A DNA stretch of 64,000 bases from Onishia niordana (GCF_004798965.1 NZ_SDSD01000001.1:372001-436000); one strand, 5' to 3'. Counted from the stretch's first letter, positions 42,601-51,034 are shown. The notes: generated from the letters alone by a model not told the origin. Program-made: numbers and translations.

Positions 42601-42850
42601 CTTCTTCGGCCTGGCGCCGATGATCTTCGAGACCTCGCGGCAGGCACGTTTCATGATCCCTATGGCGGTTTCCATCGGCTTCGGGATCCTCTTTGCGACC
42701 CTGATCCTGCTGCTGCTGGTGCCTTCGCTGTACCTACTGATCGAGGATGCCCGCCGTGCGCTGGGGCTGACCCGAGACGATGAGCCCGGCGAGCATGATA
42801 CAGAGCGAACCACCAACACCCTTGAGATTCAAAGCCTGGAGACCCCATGA
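39686..42850 (+). CDS. RND-family efflux pump (HAE1-like)
   Basis: 1054 residues, twelve expected membrane helices with two large periplasmic loops. The proton-relay aspartates in helix 4 are D406/D407 in GIVVDDAIIVGEN, equivalent to AcrB D407/D408; helix 10 carries GIVINDALVLIDNANRRRR. The sequence fits drug/organic-compound pumps better than heavy-metal CzcA types. Coupled at both ends: 4-nt overlaps with the adaptor upstream and the sensor kinase downstream. It exports toxic small molecules from the inner membrane/periplasm; the substrate is not predictable. Confidence 0.92.
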   Translation: MSHASNDRPIRGPIAWMRDHGVAANLLMLCLILGGLWSSTLITKEVFPRFTLENVNVSVSYPGATPEEVEQSLLLAMESAVQGVDGIDKITASAREGSGSLSIELQEGIESMRAYQDIQQAIDSLTTLPDAAETPRYSLSGYSREVIELMLHGDSDDLTLRNVGERLRSELLSGDAITKVELSGIRDRQVQVTLDQTALRRFGLDHDDLATRIANEALNLAGGSLDTRDGEYMVRYEARREGAEDFARLPILSTQDGSVVRLGDIATVKDGFADSDSEVLYNGQSAIGLDIYQVGNQTPTELSAATRELLPSLRSSLPEGLSLSVADDDSDIYQDRLELLLKNAWLGLGLVLVLLGLFLEARLAFWVTLGIPTAFLGALLFLPLVDVSINMISMFAFIIALGIVVDDAIIVGENIHAYRERGFSPRQAAILGAKEIAVPLAFAILSNIVAFLPLLFLPGFLGLIFGIIPLVVICIFALSWIEAVFILPAHLSHQSTAPNRLLAPLDRLRRRVQGGLDRFTKGPFRSLLERSLDYRGLTVALALAMLILALGWLSSGRLGFTLMPRVESHQAGVTANLPAGSPISEDRALRNQLLAALKRLEARDDGPVLAASSATIDADSLSVVAFLDSEVDDNWSTGRLSRAWREEVGHPAGAESLRFASDVGGPGSGAGLTVRLSANDSASLEKAAKRLAERLADYQSLSDIDNGLEDGKRELRLSLTATGRALGLDGSELASQLRGPLQGATALKQQQGRNEVEVKVLLPESDRTSLAQLERLSVLTPDGIEVPLSRVANVIADTAASSITRIDGRRIIDVTANVTPPSAVNRVITSLEEEVFPPLRGDLPGLAIGYGGRQQEASDNLKSLQTSLLFTLAALYLLMAIPFRSYLQPLLVMAAIPFGLIGAIIGHQLMGFGLSVISLLGMLALSGIVINDALVLIDNANRRRRAGDDPRSAVIGAALRRLRPILLTTLTTFFGLAPMIFETSRQARFMIPMAVSIGFGILFATLILLLLVPSLYLLIEDARRALGLTRDDEPGEHDTERTTNTLEIQSLETP

Positions 42851-44286
42851 CCGACCATGCCCCGCCTGCCAAACGCCGCCTGGCGCGCCCGGCCTTGTCG
42901 GTACTGGGCCTTAAGCTCTTCGCGGTCATCCTCATCGTCAACGTGGCGATTTCCGGGTTGGTCTTCGTTGGGGTGTCGCGCAGCATCAATGACGGTTTCA
43001 TCGACTACCTGGAGACCACCCAGGCCGCACTTGTTAATAATCTGGCCGATACCCTAAGTGAGGAATGGAGCCGCCAGGAAAGCTGGCAGTGGCTGCGTAC
43101 CGACCCGCGCGCCTGGCGTGAACTGGTGCGGCGCCAACTGTGGCCGGAGGGGCATCCGCCGCCGGTCGGTATCCAGCGCGATATGACCCAAGCCCGTGAT
43201 TTTGTGCTGCATGACGCCAACGGCCTGCCGGTCATCAGCCTGCCACCGCGCCGTGACCGCCAGCCGGCTCACCTCGAGTGGATACCGATTCGCCACGAAG
43301 GCCGCAAGGTCGGCACCCTGGGCTATGTGCCACCAGATCAACTGATGGAGCACATGGAAAAGATCTTTCTCGAACAACAGCAGCGCAACCTCGCCATCAT
43401 CGTCGCGTCATTGGTGTTGGCATCGCTGCTTTTGGCTGGCGGCTTGTCCTGGTGGCTCGGGCGACGTACCCAGAACATGGCCCTGGCCACCCGCCGACTC
43501 ACCCAGGGAGACTATGGCGCGCGTCTCGCCGAGCGCGGACGCGATGAGCTGTCGCGGCTATCCCAGGACTTCAATGTGCTGGCCGCGACCCTTGAGGCCA
43601 ACCGTGAATCCCGCCAACGCTGGGTGACGGATATTGCCCATGAACTGCGTACCCCGCTTGCTGTGCTGCGCGGCGAGATCGAGGCTATGCAAGATGGCAT
43701 TCGTCCCCTCGATCAGGACAACCTGGACTCGCTGTCCCAGGAGGTCGGTCAGCTCGAACGCCTGGTCGGTGATCTGCGCTTACTCGCCCAGAGCGATGCC
43801 GGGGCCCTGGAAGTGTCGTTGGCCCCGCTGGATCTGGCCGAGAGCCTAGAGAGCCGCCTCGACGATGCCAGGGGCTGGATCGAAGAACACGACATCAGCC
43901 TTGCAAGCGATATTCCGAAGTCGATGATGATTCGCGGCGATGCCCAACGACTGCGTCAGCTGTGGAGTAACCTGATCGACAACACCCTGGCCTACACCAC
44001 GGCGCCGGGAGAACTGCGCGTTTATCTTCAGGTAAACGCTGACAGGGCCCAACTCATCTGGGAAGACAGCGCCCCTGGTGTTCCCGAGGCCGAACTCGAT
44101 CGCCTCACCCAGCGGCTGTATCGTGTCGAGGGCTCCCGGAACCGCAAGAGCGGCGGCTCGGGTCTCGGGCTCTCGATTGCCGCGGCACTGATCAGCGCCC
44201 ACGGCGGCACCCTTCATGCCTCACTTTCCTCGCTTGGCGGGTTACGCTGGACGATCGAATTCCCCTTGTTGACCAGGCCTCACTGA
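42847..44286 (+). CDS. BaeS-like sensor histidine kinase
   Basis: 479 residues. Two membrane helices (about 20-43 and 181-204) enclose a periplasmic sensor of about 137 residues; a HAMP linker (residues 205-258, TRRLTQGDYGARL) leads to the dimerisation box WVTDIAHELRTPL with phospho-acceptor H265. The ATPase domain has NLIDNTLAYT, DSAPGVPE and GGSGLGLSIA. The pattern around the histidine and EAMQDGIRPL is BaeS-like. Overlaps the pump gene by 4 nt, so pump and sensor are one operon; it likely senses envelope stress or the pump substrate. Confidence 0.92.
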   Translation: MTDHAPPAKRRLARPALSVLGLKLFAVILIVNVAISGLVFVGVSRSINDGFIDYLETTQAALVNNLADTLSEEWSRQESWQWLRTDPRAWRELVRRQLWPEGHPPPVGIQRDMTQARDFVLHDANGLPVISLPPRRDRQPAHLEWIPIRHEGRKVGTLGYVPPDQLMEHMEKIFLEQQQRNLAIIVASLVLASLLLAGGLSWWLGRRTQNMALATRRLTQGDYGARLAERGRDELSRLSQDFNVLAATLEANRESRQRWVTDIAHELRTPLAVLRGEIEAMQDGIRPLDQDNLDSLSQEVGQLERLVGDLRLLAQSDAGALEVSLAPLDLAESLESRLDDARGWIEEHDISLASDIPKSMMIRGDAQRLRQLWSNLIDNTLAYTTAPGELRVYLQVNADRAQLIWEDSAPGVPEAELDRLTQRLYRVEGSRNRKSGGSGLGLSIAAALISAHGGTLHASLSSLGGLRWTIEFPLLTRPH

Positions 44287-44314
44287 CACCTATGGAACAC
44301 GCGGAGACATCGGC

Positions 44315-45028
44315 ATGACACAGGCTTCCCCCGATCGCATCCTGATCGTCGAGGACGAACCCAAGATCGCCCGTCTGATCGGCGACTACCTCAACGGCAG
44401 CGGCTACACGCCCTTTCATCTCGACCATGGCGATGACGTGATGCCCTGGCTCAGCGATCAGCAGCCTGAGCTGGTACTGCTCGACCTGATGCTACCCGGC
44501 ACCGACGGCCTAGTGCTGTGCCGTCAGATCCGTGATCGCTGGCCGCAGTTACCCGTGATCATGCTGACCGCACGGGTCGAGGAAGTGGATCGCCTGCTGG
44601 GCCTTGAGCTCGGCGCCGACGACTATATCTGCAAGCCCTTCAGCCCGCGTGAGGTCGTCGCTCGCATCAAGGCGGTATTGCGGCGCAGCCAGGCCTTGCC
44701 TCAGGAGCGACCGGGCGCGGCTGGCTCTCCCGGCGAACTGGTCCTCAACGAGGATGGCTGGCAGGCACTCGCCGATGGTCATGACCTGGCGCTGACGGCA
44801 GTCGAATACAAATTGCTCAAGGTGATGATGAATGCCCAGGGACGCATCTTCTCGAGGGACCAGCTGATGGATCACATGTATCGCGACCATCGTATCGTTT
44901 CCGAGCGTACCGTGGACTCGCATGTTAAGAAGCTCAGGAAGAAGATTGCCGGCGTCTGGCCCGAACGAGAGGTGATCCGCTCCATCTATGGCGTCGGCTA
45001 CAAGTACGAGCCAGAGCCGATGGAGTGA
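44315..45028 (+). CDS. BaeR-like OmpR-family response regulator
   Basis: 237 residues. Receiver domain with acidic pocket VEDEPKIAR and phospho-acceptor D57 in LVLLDLMLPGTDG, followed by a winged-helix DNA-binding domain (about 135-232, LTAVEYKLLKVMM ... SERTVDSHVKKLRKK). 28 nt after the kinase stop. Partner of the BaeS-like kinase; expected targets are its own operon and the Spy-like gene 170 nt downstream, as BaeR controls spy in E. coli. Confidence 0.92.
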   Translation: MTQASPDRILIVEDEPKIARLIGDYLNGSGYTPFHLDHGDDVMPWLSDQQPELVLLDLMLPGTDGLVLCRQIRDRWPQLPVIMLTARVEEVDRLLGLELGADDYICKPFSPREVVARIKAVLRRSQALPQERPGAAGSPGELVLNEDGWQALADGHDLALTAVEYKLLKVMMNAQGRIFSRDQLMDHMYRDHRIVSERTVDSHVKKLRKKIAGVWPEREVIRSIYGVGYKYEPEPME

Positions 45029-45198
45029 ACCGGTGGACTAAATCGGGGCATCCAGGCGGGAGCAGCCGCCAAGAACTCGGCAGGTGCTGATTGTTGCCCT
45101 AATCGCTGCACATTGGCGCCACAATGCCAGCGGATACTCCGACTATACCGAGTCGATCAGCGGCTCGGGTTGCCAAGCAGCCAGACAGGAGTGTTCGC

Positions 45199-45882
45199 AT
45201 GAACCGATTCACACGTCACCTGACCGCCATCGGCCTGATCTCGAGCCTCATCCTTCCGATGACCGCCGCGGCTGGCATGCAGTCGGATGCTCGCCAGTCA
45301 GGCGGCCCTCATCAGGGACCGCGCCTGGAGATGATGGCAGAGCTCGACCTTACGGAAGAACAGCGTCAAGCCCTCAAGGAAGCGCATGAGCGCTTCCAGG
45401 AAGAGCGCCAGGCGCTTCGCGCAGAACAAGGTGCTGCCATCGATGAGATCCTCACCGAGGAACAGCGCACTCGTCTGGAAACGGCCCGGGAAGCGCATCA
45501 CAACGGCGGGCAGCATAAAATGCGCCATCCTCAGCGCCAGGAGCATCAGCAAGAAAAGCTTGAGGCACTGTTCGACAGCTGGTCACTGAGCGATGAAGAA
45601 CGCACCTCCCTGCACGAGGCGCATCAGGCCCTGATCAACAAGCGGCGTGCCCTGCATGATGAGACATTCGACAGTCGCGACGATAAGCGTGCCGCCATCG
45701 AGGCACTTCGCCAAGAACATGACGCGGCGCTTGCCGAGGTGCTCACCGAGGAACAGCGCCATGCCCTTTCGCTTGTCATGATGCCGCACCGTGGCCAGCA
45801 CCCGCACGGTCATCATGGTGACAAGACTGGCAATCACCGTGGCGACTCGCACCAGCACGACCAGGCCCACCGCGACAACTGA
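45199..45882 (+). CDS. Spy/CpxP-like periplasmic protein with His-rich tail
   Basis: 227 residues from the ATG at 45199 (ACAGGAG). Signal peptide to about residue 25 (LTAIGLISSLILPMTAAA). The body is helical and charged with several LTxxQ motifs (LTEEQRQAL, LTEEQRTRL, LTEEQRHAL), the mark of the Spy/CpxP/ZraP family of periplasmic chaperones. It looks like an internal duplication, two LTxxQ helical units in tandem, making it longer than the roughly 160 residues of E. coli Spy. The last 35 residues are very rich in histidine and may bind metal. Position behind baeR suggests envelope-stress induction. Confidence 0.85.
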   Translation: MNRFTRHLTAIGLISSLILPMTAAAGMQSDARQSGGPHQGPRLEMMAELDLTEEQRQALKEAHERFQEERQALRAEQGAAIDEILTEEQRTRLETAREAHHNGGQHKMRHPQRQEHQQEKLEALFDSWSLSDEERTSLHEAHQALINKRRALHDETFDSRDDKRAAIEALRQEHDAALAEVLTEEQRHALSLVMMPHRGQHPHGHHGDKTGNHRGDSHQHDQAHRDN

Positions 45883-46141
45883 GTGCTTTCAGGCCTTGTC
45901 ATCCTCCTGATGGCGGCCTGCCAATCCTCGAGCAACAGCGCCTGGCCTTGTGCCAGGCGTTGTGCATAAAAAGCCCGCCTCCCCTTCGAGACGCCCATGA
46001 CCCGGGCCAAGGCGCCCATGGGTTCACCCACCTGCCTACCCGAACCGCCTCTTGCCTCTGTGCAGGAAAGGCAGTGAACGCGATGTCATTCAGGCGGCCC
46101 GTCAGCCACAACGGTTGAAGGTTCTCCCAGAAGCCTGTACT

Positions 46142-46165
46142 TTAATTGGACGGTCAATCAATAAA
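46142..46165. promoter_or_regulatory. BetI-type operator, site 1
   Basis: AATTGGACGGTCAATCAATAAA is a near-palindrome around ATTGGAC/GGTCAAT. It shares most positions with site 2 and resembles the BetI operator of E. coli bet genes (ATTGGACGTTCAAT, from memory). Confidence 0.7.
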
Positions 46166-46256
46166 AAGCTGTCATGGGATGACGCCATTGCCATGACAAG
46201 ACGTTTTGTAGCACCTGCCCTTATAAGCGGTGTGCGATGCATTGCGTTTATCGCTA

Positions 46257-46286
46257 TTTTATTAATTGGGCGTTCAATTAATAAAA
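46257..46286. promoter_or_regulatory. BetI-type operator, site 2
   Basis: Perfect 12-bp arms TTTTATTAATTG and CAATTAATAAAA around GGCGTT, 41 nt before the BCCT start. The core ATTGGGCGTTCAAT matches the BetI operator pattern. The position next to the start fits repression relieved by choline. Confidence 0.78.
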
Positions 46287-46327
46287 AAGAACGACCTTCT
46301 TCCACGACATAAGGGAGTCTGCCCATC

Positions 46328-48376
46328 ATGGCGCAAGACATGAAAGCCACCGAACGACGAGATCGCATTAATCCCGTCGTCTTCATCGGGTCAGCAGCCG
46401 GTATTCTGCTGTTCCTCATCTTCACCATGTCCTTCACCGAGAAGGCTGGTGCCATCTTCGACTCGGGCCTCGCCTGGATCAACGACACCTTCGGCTGGTA
46501 CTACATGCTGGCCGCCGTCGCCTACCTGATCTTCGTGGTCGTGATCGGTTTCTCCCGAGCCGGCTCGATCCGCCTGGGACCGGACCACTCACGCCCGGAA
46601 TTCTCGCTGCTCTCCTGGGCATCCATGCTGTTCGCGGCGGGCATCGGCATCGACCTGCTGTTCTTCTGCGTGGCGGAGCCGCTGTCGCACTTCCTGACGC
46701 CGCCCGATATGCCACCGGAAAGCGCAGCGGCCCTGCGCAATGCCGTACCTCAGACCTTCTTCCACTGGGGGCTGACCGGCTGGGGCATGTATGTGCTCAT
46801 GGGCATGGCGCTGGCCTACTTCAGCTACCGTCATCGTCTGCCGCTGGCCATCCGCAGTGCCCTCTATCCGCTGCTCGGCAACCGTATCAATGGCCCGATC
46901 GGTAACGCGGTCGACATCACCGCCGTGATCTCCACGGTTTTCGGTATTGCCACCAGCCTGGGCATCGGGGTTATCCAGCTTAACTACGGGCTCAACTTCA
47001 TGTTTGATGTGCCCGAGAGCCTGACCACCCAGGTCGTGCTGATCGTGATGGTGGTGATCCTGGCGACCATTTCGGTGGTGACCGGTGTCGAGAAAGGTAT
47101 CCGCCGCCTCTCCGAATTCAACATGCTGCTCGCCGCCGGGCTTCTGCTGTTCGTGCTCTTCCAGGGTCAGACCCTGCACCTGCTCGACGCTCTGGTGCTG
47201 AATGCCGGCGACTACCTGAGTGGCTTCCTCGCCAAGAGCTTTGATACCTACGCCTTCGCCGGTGACGATGCTCAGCAGTGGATGGGCTGGTGGACGATTT
47301 TCTTCTGGGGCTGGTGGATCGCCTGGACGCCGTTCGTTGGCTTGTTCCTGGCCCGCATCTCTAGAGGCCGCACCATCCGTGAATTCGTCACCGGCGCCCT
47401 GCTGATTCCGCTGGGCTTCATGATGGCCTGGATGTCGATCTTCGGTAATAGCGGCATCGATATGGTGGCGAACCAAGGGCTCGTCGAGCTCGGTCAGCAG
47501 GCGCTGAACAGCCCGCAGACCACCATCTACACCTTCCTTGAGCAGTATCCCTACATCGGCATCACCGCCTCGGTGGTCACCGTGCTGGGTGTGGTGTTCT
47601 TCGTTACCTCCGCCGACTCCGGCGCCCTGGTGCTGGCGAACTTCACCACCATCCTGTCGGACGTAAACCATGACGCGCCGATCCGGCTTCGCATTTTCTG
47701 GTCCGCGGTGATCGGTCTGATCACCATCGCCCTGCTGATGGCCGGCGGCCTCAACGCCCTGCAGAGCGCCGTTGTGATCACCGCCCTGCCCTTCTCGCTG
47801 GTGATATTTGCCATCATGGCCGGCCTGACCCGTGCCCTGCGCCTGGAAACCCGCAAGGCCGATGCCCGCCAGCAAGTCAGCAGCGGCGCCGTTCAGGGTG
47901 ACTGGCGCGAGCGCCTCGACCGGGCATTGGACACCTCTAGCCGAGCCGGCACCGCGGCGACCATCGAGCACGCTATCCGCCCAGCACTGACCCAGCTCGC
48001 CGAAGAGCTCAAGAGCCGCGGCCAGGCCGCCTACGTCAGTGAGACACAAAGTGAGGATGAACCGCTGCCGCGGATAACGCTGCAGGTCGACCTTGAGGAA
48101 GCCCCAAGCTTCGTCTACGAGGTACGCTCGCACCGTATGCGCACGCCAAGCTTCCTCCAGGCGGATGATGACTACTACCTGCGCCTGGATGTCTACCTGG
48201 CCGAAGGTGCGCTGGGGCAGGACCTCAACGGGTGTACCCGTAATCAGGTGGTGCATGACGTCCTTGCCGAGTACGAACGTCATCTGCAGTTCCTGAGCAC
48301 AGCCAGGGAAGCCGGTGCCGTCCCCGCCATGCCGGGCTCGGTCGGTGACATGGATACCATGCCCAACGCGACCTAG
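46328..48376 (+). CDS. betT: BCCT-family osmolyte transporter, BetT-like (copy 1)
   Basis: 682 residues. Twelve membrane helices up to about residue 510, with the BCCT signature GWWTIFFWGWWIAWTPFVGL carrying the aromatic substrate box and the following FLARISRGRTIREF. A C-terminal cytoplasmic domain of about 160 residues (LDTSSRAGTAATIEHAIRPAL ... YERHLQFL) is typical of BetT-type choline carriers, where it tunes osmotic activation. Two BetI-type operators lie upstream, which favours choline as substrate over betaine or ectoine. Proton- or sodium-coupled inner-membrane importer. No bet enzyme gene adjoins it; betA is 12 kb away with a second BCCT gene. Confidence 0.88.
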   Translation: MAQDMKATERRDRINPVVFIGSAAGILLFLIFTMSFTEKAGAIFDSGLAWINDTFGWYYMLAAVAYLIFVVVIGFSRAGSIRLGPDHSRPEFSLLSWASMLFAAGIGIDLLFFCVAEPLSHFLTPPDMPPESAAALRNAVPQTFFHWGLTGWGMYVLMGMALAYFSYRHRLPLAIRSALYPLLGNRINGPIGNAVDITAVISTVFGIATSLGIGVIQLNYGLNFMFDVPESLTTQVVLIVMVVILATISVVTGVEKGIRRLSEFNMLLAAGLLLFVLFQGQTLHLLDALVLNAGDYLSGFLAKSFDTYAFAGDDAQQWMGWWTIFFWGWWIAWTPFVGLFLARISRGRTIREFVTGALLIPLGFMMAWMSIFGNSGIDMVANQGLVELGQQALNSPQTTIYTFLEQYPYIGITASVVTVLGVVFFVTSADSGALVLANFTTILSDVNHDAPIRLRIFWSAVIGLITIALLMAGGLNALQSAVVITALPFSLVIFAIMAGLTRALRLETRKADARQQVSSGAVQGDWRERLDRALDTSSRAGTAATIEHAIRPALTQLAEELKSRGQAAYVSETQSEDEPLPRITLQVDLEEAPSFVYEVRSHRMRTPSFLQADDDYYLRLDVYLAEGALGQDLNGCTRNQVVHDVLAEYERHLQFLSTAREAGAVPAMPGSVGDMDTMPNAT

Positions 48377-48380
48377 GCAC

Positions 48381-48420
48381 TAACGCAATAACGCAATAAC
48401 GCGCTAACGCAATAACGGCA
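48381..48420. repeat. 8-bp tandem repeat (TAACGCAA), five degenerate copies
   Basis: Copies 1, 2 and 4 read TAACGCAA; copies 3 and 5 read TAACGCGC and TAACGGCA. It lies between the BCCT stop and the stem-loops that follow. Confidence 0.85.
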
Positions 48421-48428
48421 TGATCCTC

Positions 48429-48458
48429 CGGGGCCTCGCGTGATGACGCGAGGCCCCG
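48429..48458. other. 12-bp perfect stem-loop after the BCCT gene
   Basis: CGGGGCCTCGCG pairs exactly with CGCGAGGCCCCG around TGATGA. No T-run on either side; likely acts with the terminator that follows. Confidence 0.65.
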
Positions 48459-48465
48459 AAACATC

Positions 48466-48497
48466 AAACGGCGACTCCATGGAGTCGCCGTTTTTTT
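48466..48497 (+). terminator. Rho-independent terminator of the BCCT gene
   Basis: CGGCGACTCCA and its exact complement form a continuous palindrome (48469-48490) followed by seven T residues on the plus strand. Confidence 0.9.
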
Positions 48498-48576
48498 ATA
48501 AGGCCCATTCTGACCGGCGAAATGAGGGACATATCGACGTTGAGCGGATAACGCTCGGTCGACCTGAGCGCTGACG

Positions 48577-49479
48577 TCACTCCCGCACGCAGAGCTCGTG
48601 CAGCCAATCGCGACAGGCGACCAGTGCGGGGTTGCCCAGGGCGTCCGCCCGGTAGGCCAGATAGTAGTCGACGCCCGCCGGCAGCCAGGGATCGAAGGGA
48701 GCGACCAACCGGCCAGCCTTGAGCTCTTCGCGGACCAGGCTGAAGGGGCCCAGGGCCACGCCGCGCCCGGCAACTGCCTCCATGATCGCCAAGTACCAGA
48801 CGCTGAAGCGAGGTCCCTGGCGGGCATCCACCTGAGGCGCCCCGGCCACCGCCAGCCAGTCGCGCCAGCCGGTCACTCGAGGCCCCGGGTGCGGATCGAA
48901 GATATGCAATAGCCGCTGTCGAGCAAGGTCGGAAGGCGTCTCGAGCGGGGCTTCGCCCTCGAGCAGAGCTGGCGCGCAAACCGGCGCCAGGGTCTCGCGC
49001 AGCAAAAGCTCCGAGACCACTCCCGTCTCGCGGGCCGGCCCAAGACGCACTGCCAGGTCGACATCTTCTCGACGCAGATCGACCTGGCGCTCGGTGGCGC
49101 CGATGCGCACATCGATATCCGGGTGACGGGCGTTGAACTCCCAGAGCCTGGGCACCAGCCATTGCGTCCCCAACGACGGCGTGACATTGAGCGTCAGCAC
49201 CTGGCCGGCGTCCCGGCTCTGCAAGGCACGAGTCGCCTGCTCCACGCGATCGAAAGTCTCGCTCAATTCGGGCAAGTAGCGCAGACCCGCCTCGGTCAGT
49301 TCAAGGCCGCGGGCATGCCGGGCGAACAGCGTGACCTCCAACCAGGCCTCCAGGGCGCGCACCTGCTGGCTGACCGCCGAGGCAGTGACATGGAGTTCGC
49401 TGCCGGCGGCCGCGAAGCTCTCATGCCGTGCAGCGGCCTCGAAGGCGCGCAAGCCATTGAGGGGAGGTAATCGACGCAT
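48577..49479 (-). CDS. LysR-family regulator, GcvA-like
   Basis: 300 residues. The N-terminal helix-turn-helix (residues about 5-63: LNGLRAFEAAARHESFAAAG ... TASAVSQQVRALE) begins with the PPLNGLRAFEAAARH pattern of GcvA-type LysR proteins. The substrate domain starts near residue 92 (LTLNVTPSLGTQWLVPRL). It is divergent from an MFS transporter gene, 140 nt apart, and probably controls it; LysR genes usually bind in such shared regions. The inducer is unknown. Confidence 0.88.
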   Translation of the reverse strand: MRRLPPLNGLRAFEAAARHESFAAAGSELHVTASAVSQQVRALEAWLEVTLFARHARGLELTEAGLRYLPELSETFDRVEQATRALQSRDAGQVLTLNVTPSLGTQWLVPRLWEFNARHPDIDVRIGATERQVDLRREDVDLAVRLGPARETGVVSELLLRETLAPVCAPALLEGEAPLETPSDLARQRLLHIFDPHPGPRVTGWRDWLAVAGAPQVDARQGPRFSVWYLAIMEAVAGRGVALGPFSLVREELKAGRLVAPFDPWLPAGVDYYLAYRADALGNPALVACRDWLHELCVRE

Positions 49480-49619
49480 CCATGACCCTTAGTTTTTCTT
49501 ATTCATCTGAGTAGCAAATCGCGTTTGTCAGCATAGCAGCATAACCCTACATTACGCGTCTTGTACCGGCTTCTGGGCCAAGTGCACAAGACCCACTTTT
49601 TCTTTCGTCAGGAGTGCTC

Positions 49620-50999
49620 ATGACGATCACCGCCCCCTATTCCGGGAATAACACCTTCTCTGCCGCCTGGAGCCTCTGGGCTCTGTTGCTGGGTGTCGGC
49701 TTGCTGATGCTCGGCAATGGCCTGATGGGCAGTCTGCTGGGCATGCGTGCCGCCGAAGAAGCCTTTGGCAACACCGTCACCGGCTTCATCATGTCGTCTT
49801 ATTTTGTGGGCTTCCTGACGGGCTCGACCCTGACACCCCGCAAGCTACGCGAGGTGGGGCACATTCGGGTCTTCGCAGCACTGGCCTCAATCACCTCGAT
49901 CGCCATCCTGGTGCATGTGATGATCATCGACCCCTGGGTCTGGGCAGGCATGCGCCTGATCACCGGCTTCGCCTATGCGGGCCTCTATGTGGTGACCGAG
50001 AGCTGGCTCAACGGCTATGCATCCAATCAGTTGCGCGGTCGCCTGCTGGCTTTCTATATGGTGATCAGCTATCTGGGCATGGGCGGCGGCCAACTGATGC
50101 TTAACCTGGCCGACCCCAGCGGCGTAATCCTCTTCCTGCTGGTGTCGATCCTGGTGTCGCTGGCGTTGGTGCCGATTCTCTTGAGCCATACCCCGCAACC
50201 GGACACCAGCGAGCCCGAAACCATGAGCCTGCTGCGCCTGTGCCGCCTCTCACCGCTGGGCACCATCGGCTGCCTGATCACCGGCATCGCCAACGGCACC
50301 GTATTCGGCATGGGCGCGGTCTATGCGACTCGCTCAGGCATGGCAGTGGATCAGGTCGCCGCCTTCATGGGAGCCTTCATTCTCGGCGGGGCGCTGCTGC
50401 AGTGGCCGCTGGGCAAGCTCTCGGACAACACCGACCGCCAGAAGGTGATCGTGGTGGTGGCCGCCGTGGCCACCCTGCTGGCGCTGGTCGGCGTGACCCT
50501 CGACATCGCCTCGCCACTGGTCAGGATCGCGCTGGGAGCGGCGCTAGGCGGCACCAGCTTGACCCTCTACTCGCTGTGCCTGGCAAGCGCCAACGACGAC
50601 CTGACCCCGGGACAGGTGGTCGCGGCCAGCAGCAGCCTGGTGCTGGCCCTGGGTATCGGTGCCACCCTGGGGCCGATCAGCACCGGTCTGTTGATGGAGT
50701 GGCTAGGCCCCAGCGGCTTCATGTGGGACATGGCGGCGATTCACGTCATGATCGTCATCGTCGGGATCTACTGCCTGGTGTACTTCCCGAGTCACGCCAC
50801 GGACACTCACGGCCACTATGTCGCCATGCCGGCCGGCAGCGCGGCACTCGGCACGACCTGGGCCGAAGAGGCCGCCAATGAGGCCGAGCAGATGGAACTC
50901 GACCTCGCCGGCGAGACCCTGCAAGAAAGCGATGCGCCTCATTGGGGCCCCAATGAAAGCGAGGATGGATCGAGCCCGGCGCAAAGCGCGCCAGCCTGA
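49620..50999 (+). CDS. MFS transporter, YcaD-like
   Basis: 459 residues from the ATG at 49620 (AGGAG, 5 nt). Twelve hydrophobic helices; helix 2-3 region MSSYFVGFLTGSTLTPRKLREVG and ESWLNGYASNQLRGRLLAFY match the YcaD group of major facilitator transporters of unknown substrate. After the last helix a tail of about 65 residues is acidic (EEAANEAEQMELDLAGE ...) and likely cytoplasmic. It is divergent from the LysR gene. A GC-rich stem-loop follows the stop. Confidence 0.88.
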   Translation: MTITAPYSGNNTFSAAWSLWALLLGVGLLMLGNGLMGSLLGMRAAEEAFGNTVTGFIMSSYFVGFLTGSTLTPRKLREVGHIRVFAALASITSIAILVHVMIIDPWVWAGMRLITGFAYAGLYVVTESWLNGYASNQLRGRLLAFYMVISYLGMGGGQLMLNLADPSGVILFLLVSILVSLALVPILLSHTPQPDTSEPETMSLLRLCRLSPLGTIGCLITGIANGTVFGMGAVYATRSGMAVDQVAAFMGAFILGGALLQWPLGKLSDNTDRQKVIVVVAAVATLLALVGVTLDIASPLVRIALGAALGGTSLTLYSLCLASANDDLTPGQVVAASSSLVLALGIGATLGPISTGLLMEWLGPSGFMWDMAAIHVMIVIVGIYCLVYFPSHATDTHGHYVAMPAGSAALGTTWAEEAANEAEQMELDLAGETLQESDAPHWGPNESEDGSSPAQSAPA

Positions 51000-51006
51000 A
51001 ATGCAT

Positions 51007-51034
51007 GCGGCGCCGGCCAGGTGGCCGGCGCCGC
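51007..51034. terminator. 12-bp GC stem-loop after the MFS gene
   Basis: GCGGCGCCGGCC pairs exactly with GGCCGGCGCCGC around AGGT, between the convergent MFS and aldehyde dehydrogenase genes. No T-run, so efficiency is uncertain. Confidence 0.6.

Larger units (their letters stand above)
45883..46327. other. 445-nt gene-free region between the Spy-like gene and the BCCT gene
   Basis: Holds a stem-loop CGCCTGGC/GCCAGGCG at 45939-45959, which may end the spy transcript, and two BetI-type sites at 46142-46165 and 46257-46286. Short open frames here lack a convincing start or family. Confidence 0.7.

Noticed and set aside
45834..46111. Short minus-strand frames near the BetI-type sites
   Set aside because: No ribosome-binding site, no homologous pattern, and partial overlap with the end of the Spy-like gene.
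46589..48283. 564-codon open frame antisense to the first BCCT gene
   Set aside because: It mirrors a strongly supported transporter gene, has low-complexity Q/H/G-rich translation and no family resemblance; GC-rich codon bias makes such frames common.
51007..51034. Possible attachment or integration site in the GC palindrome
   Set aside because: No tRNA, integrase or direct-repeat flank is present; a stem-loop between convergent genes is the simpler reading.
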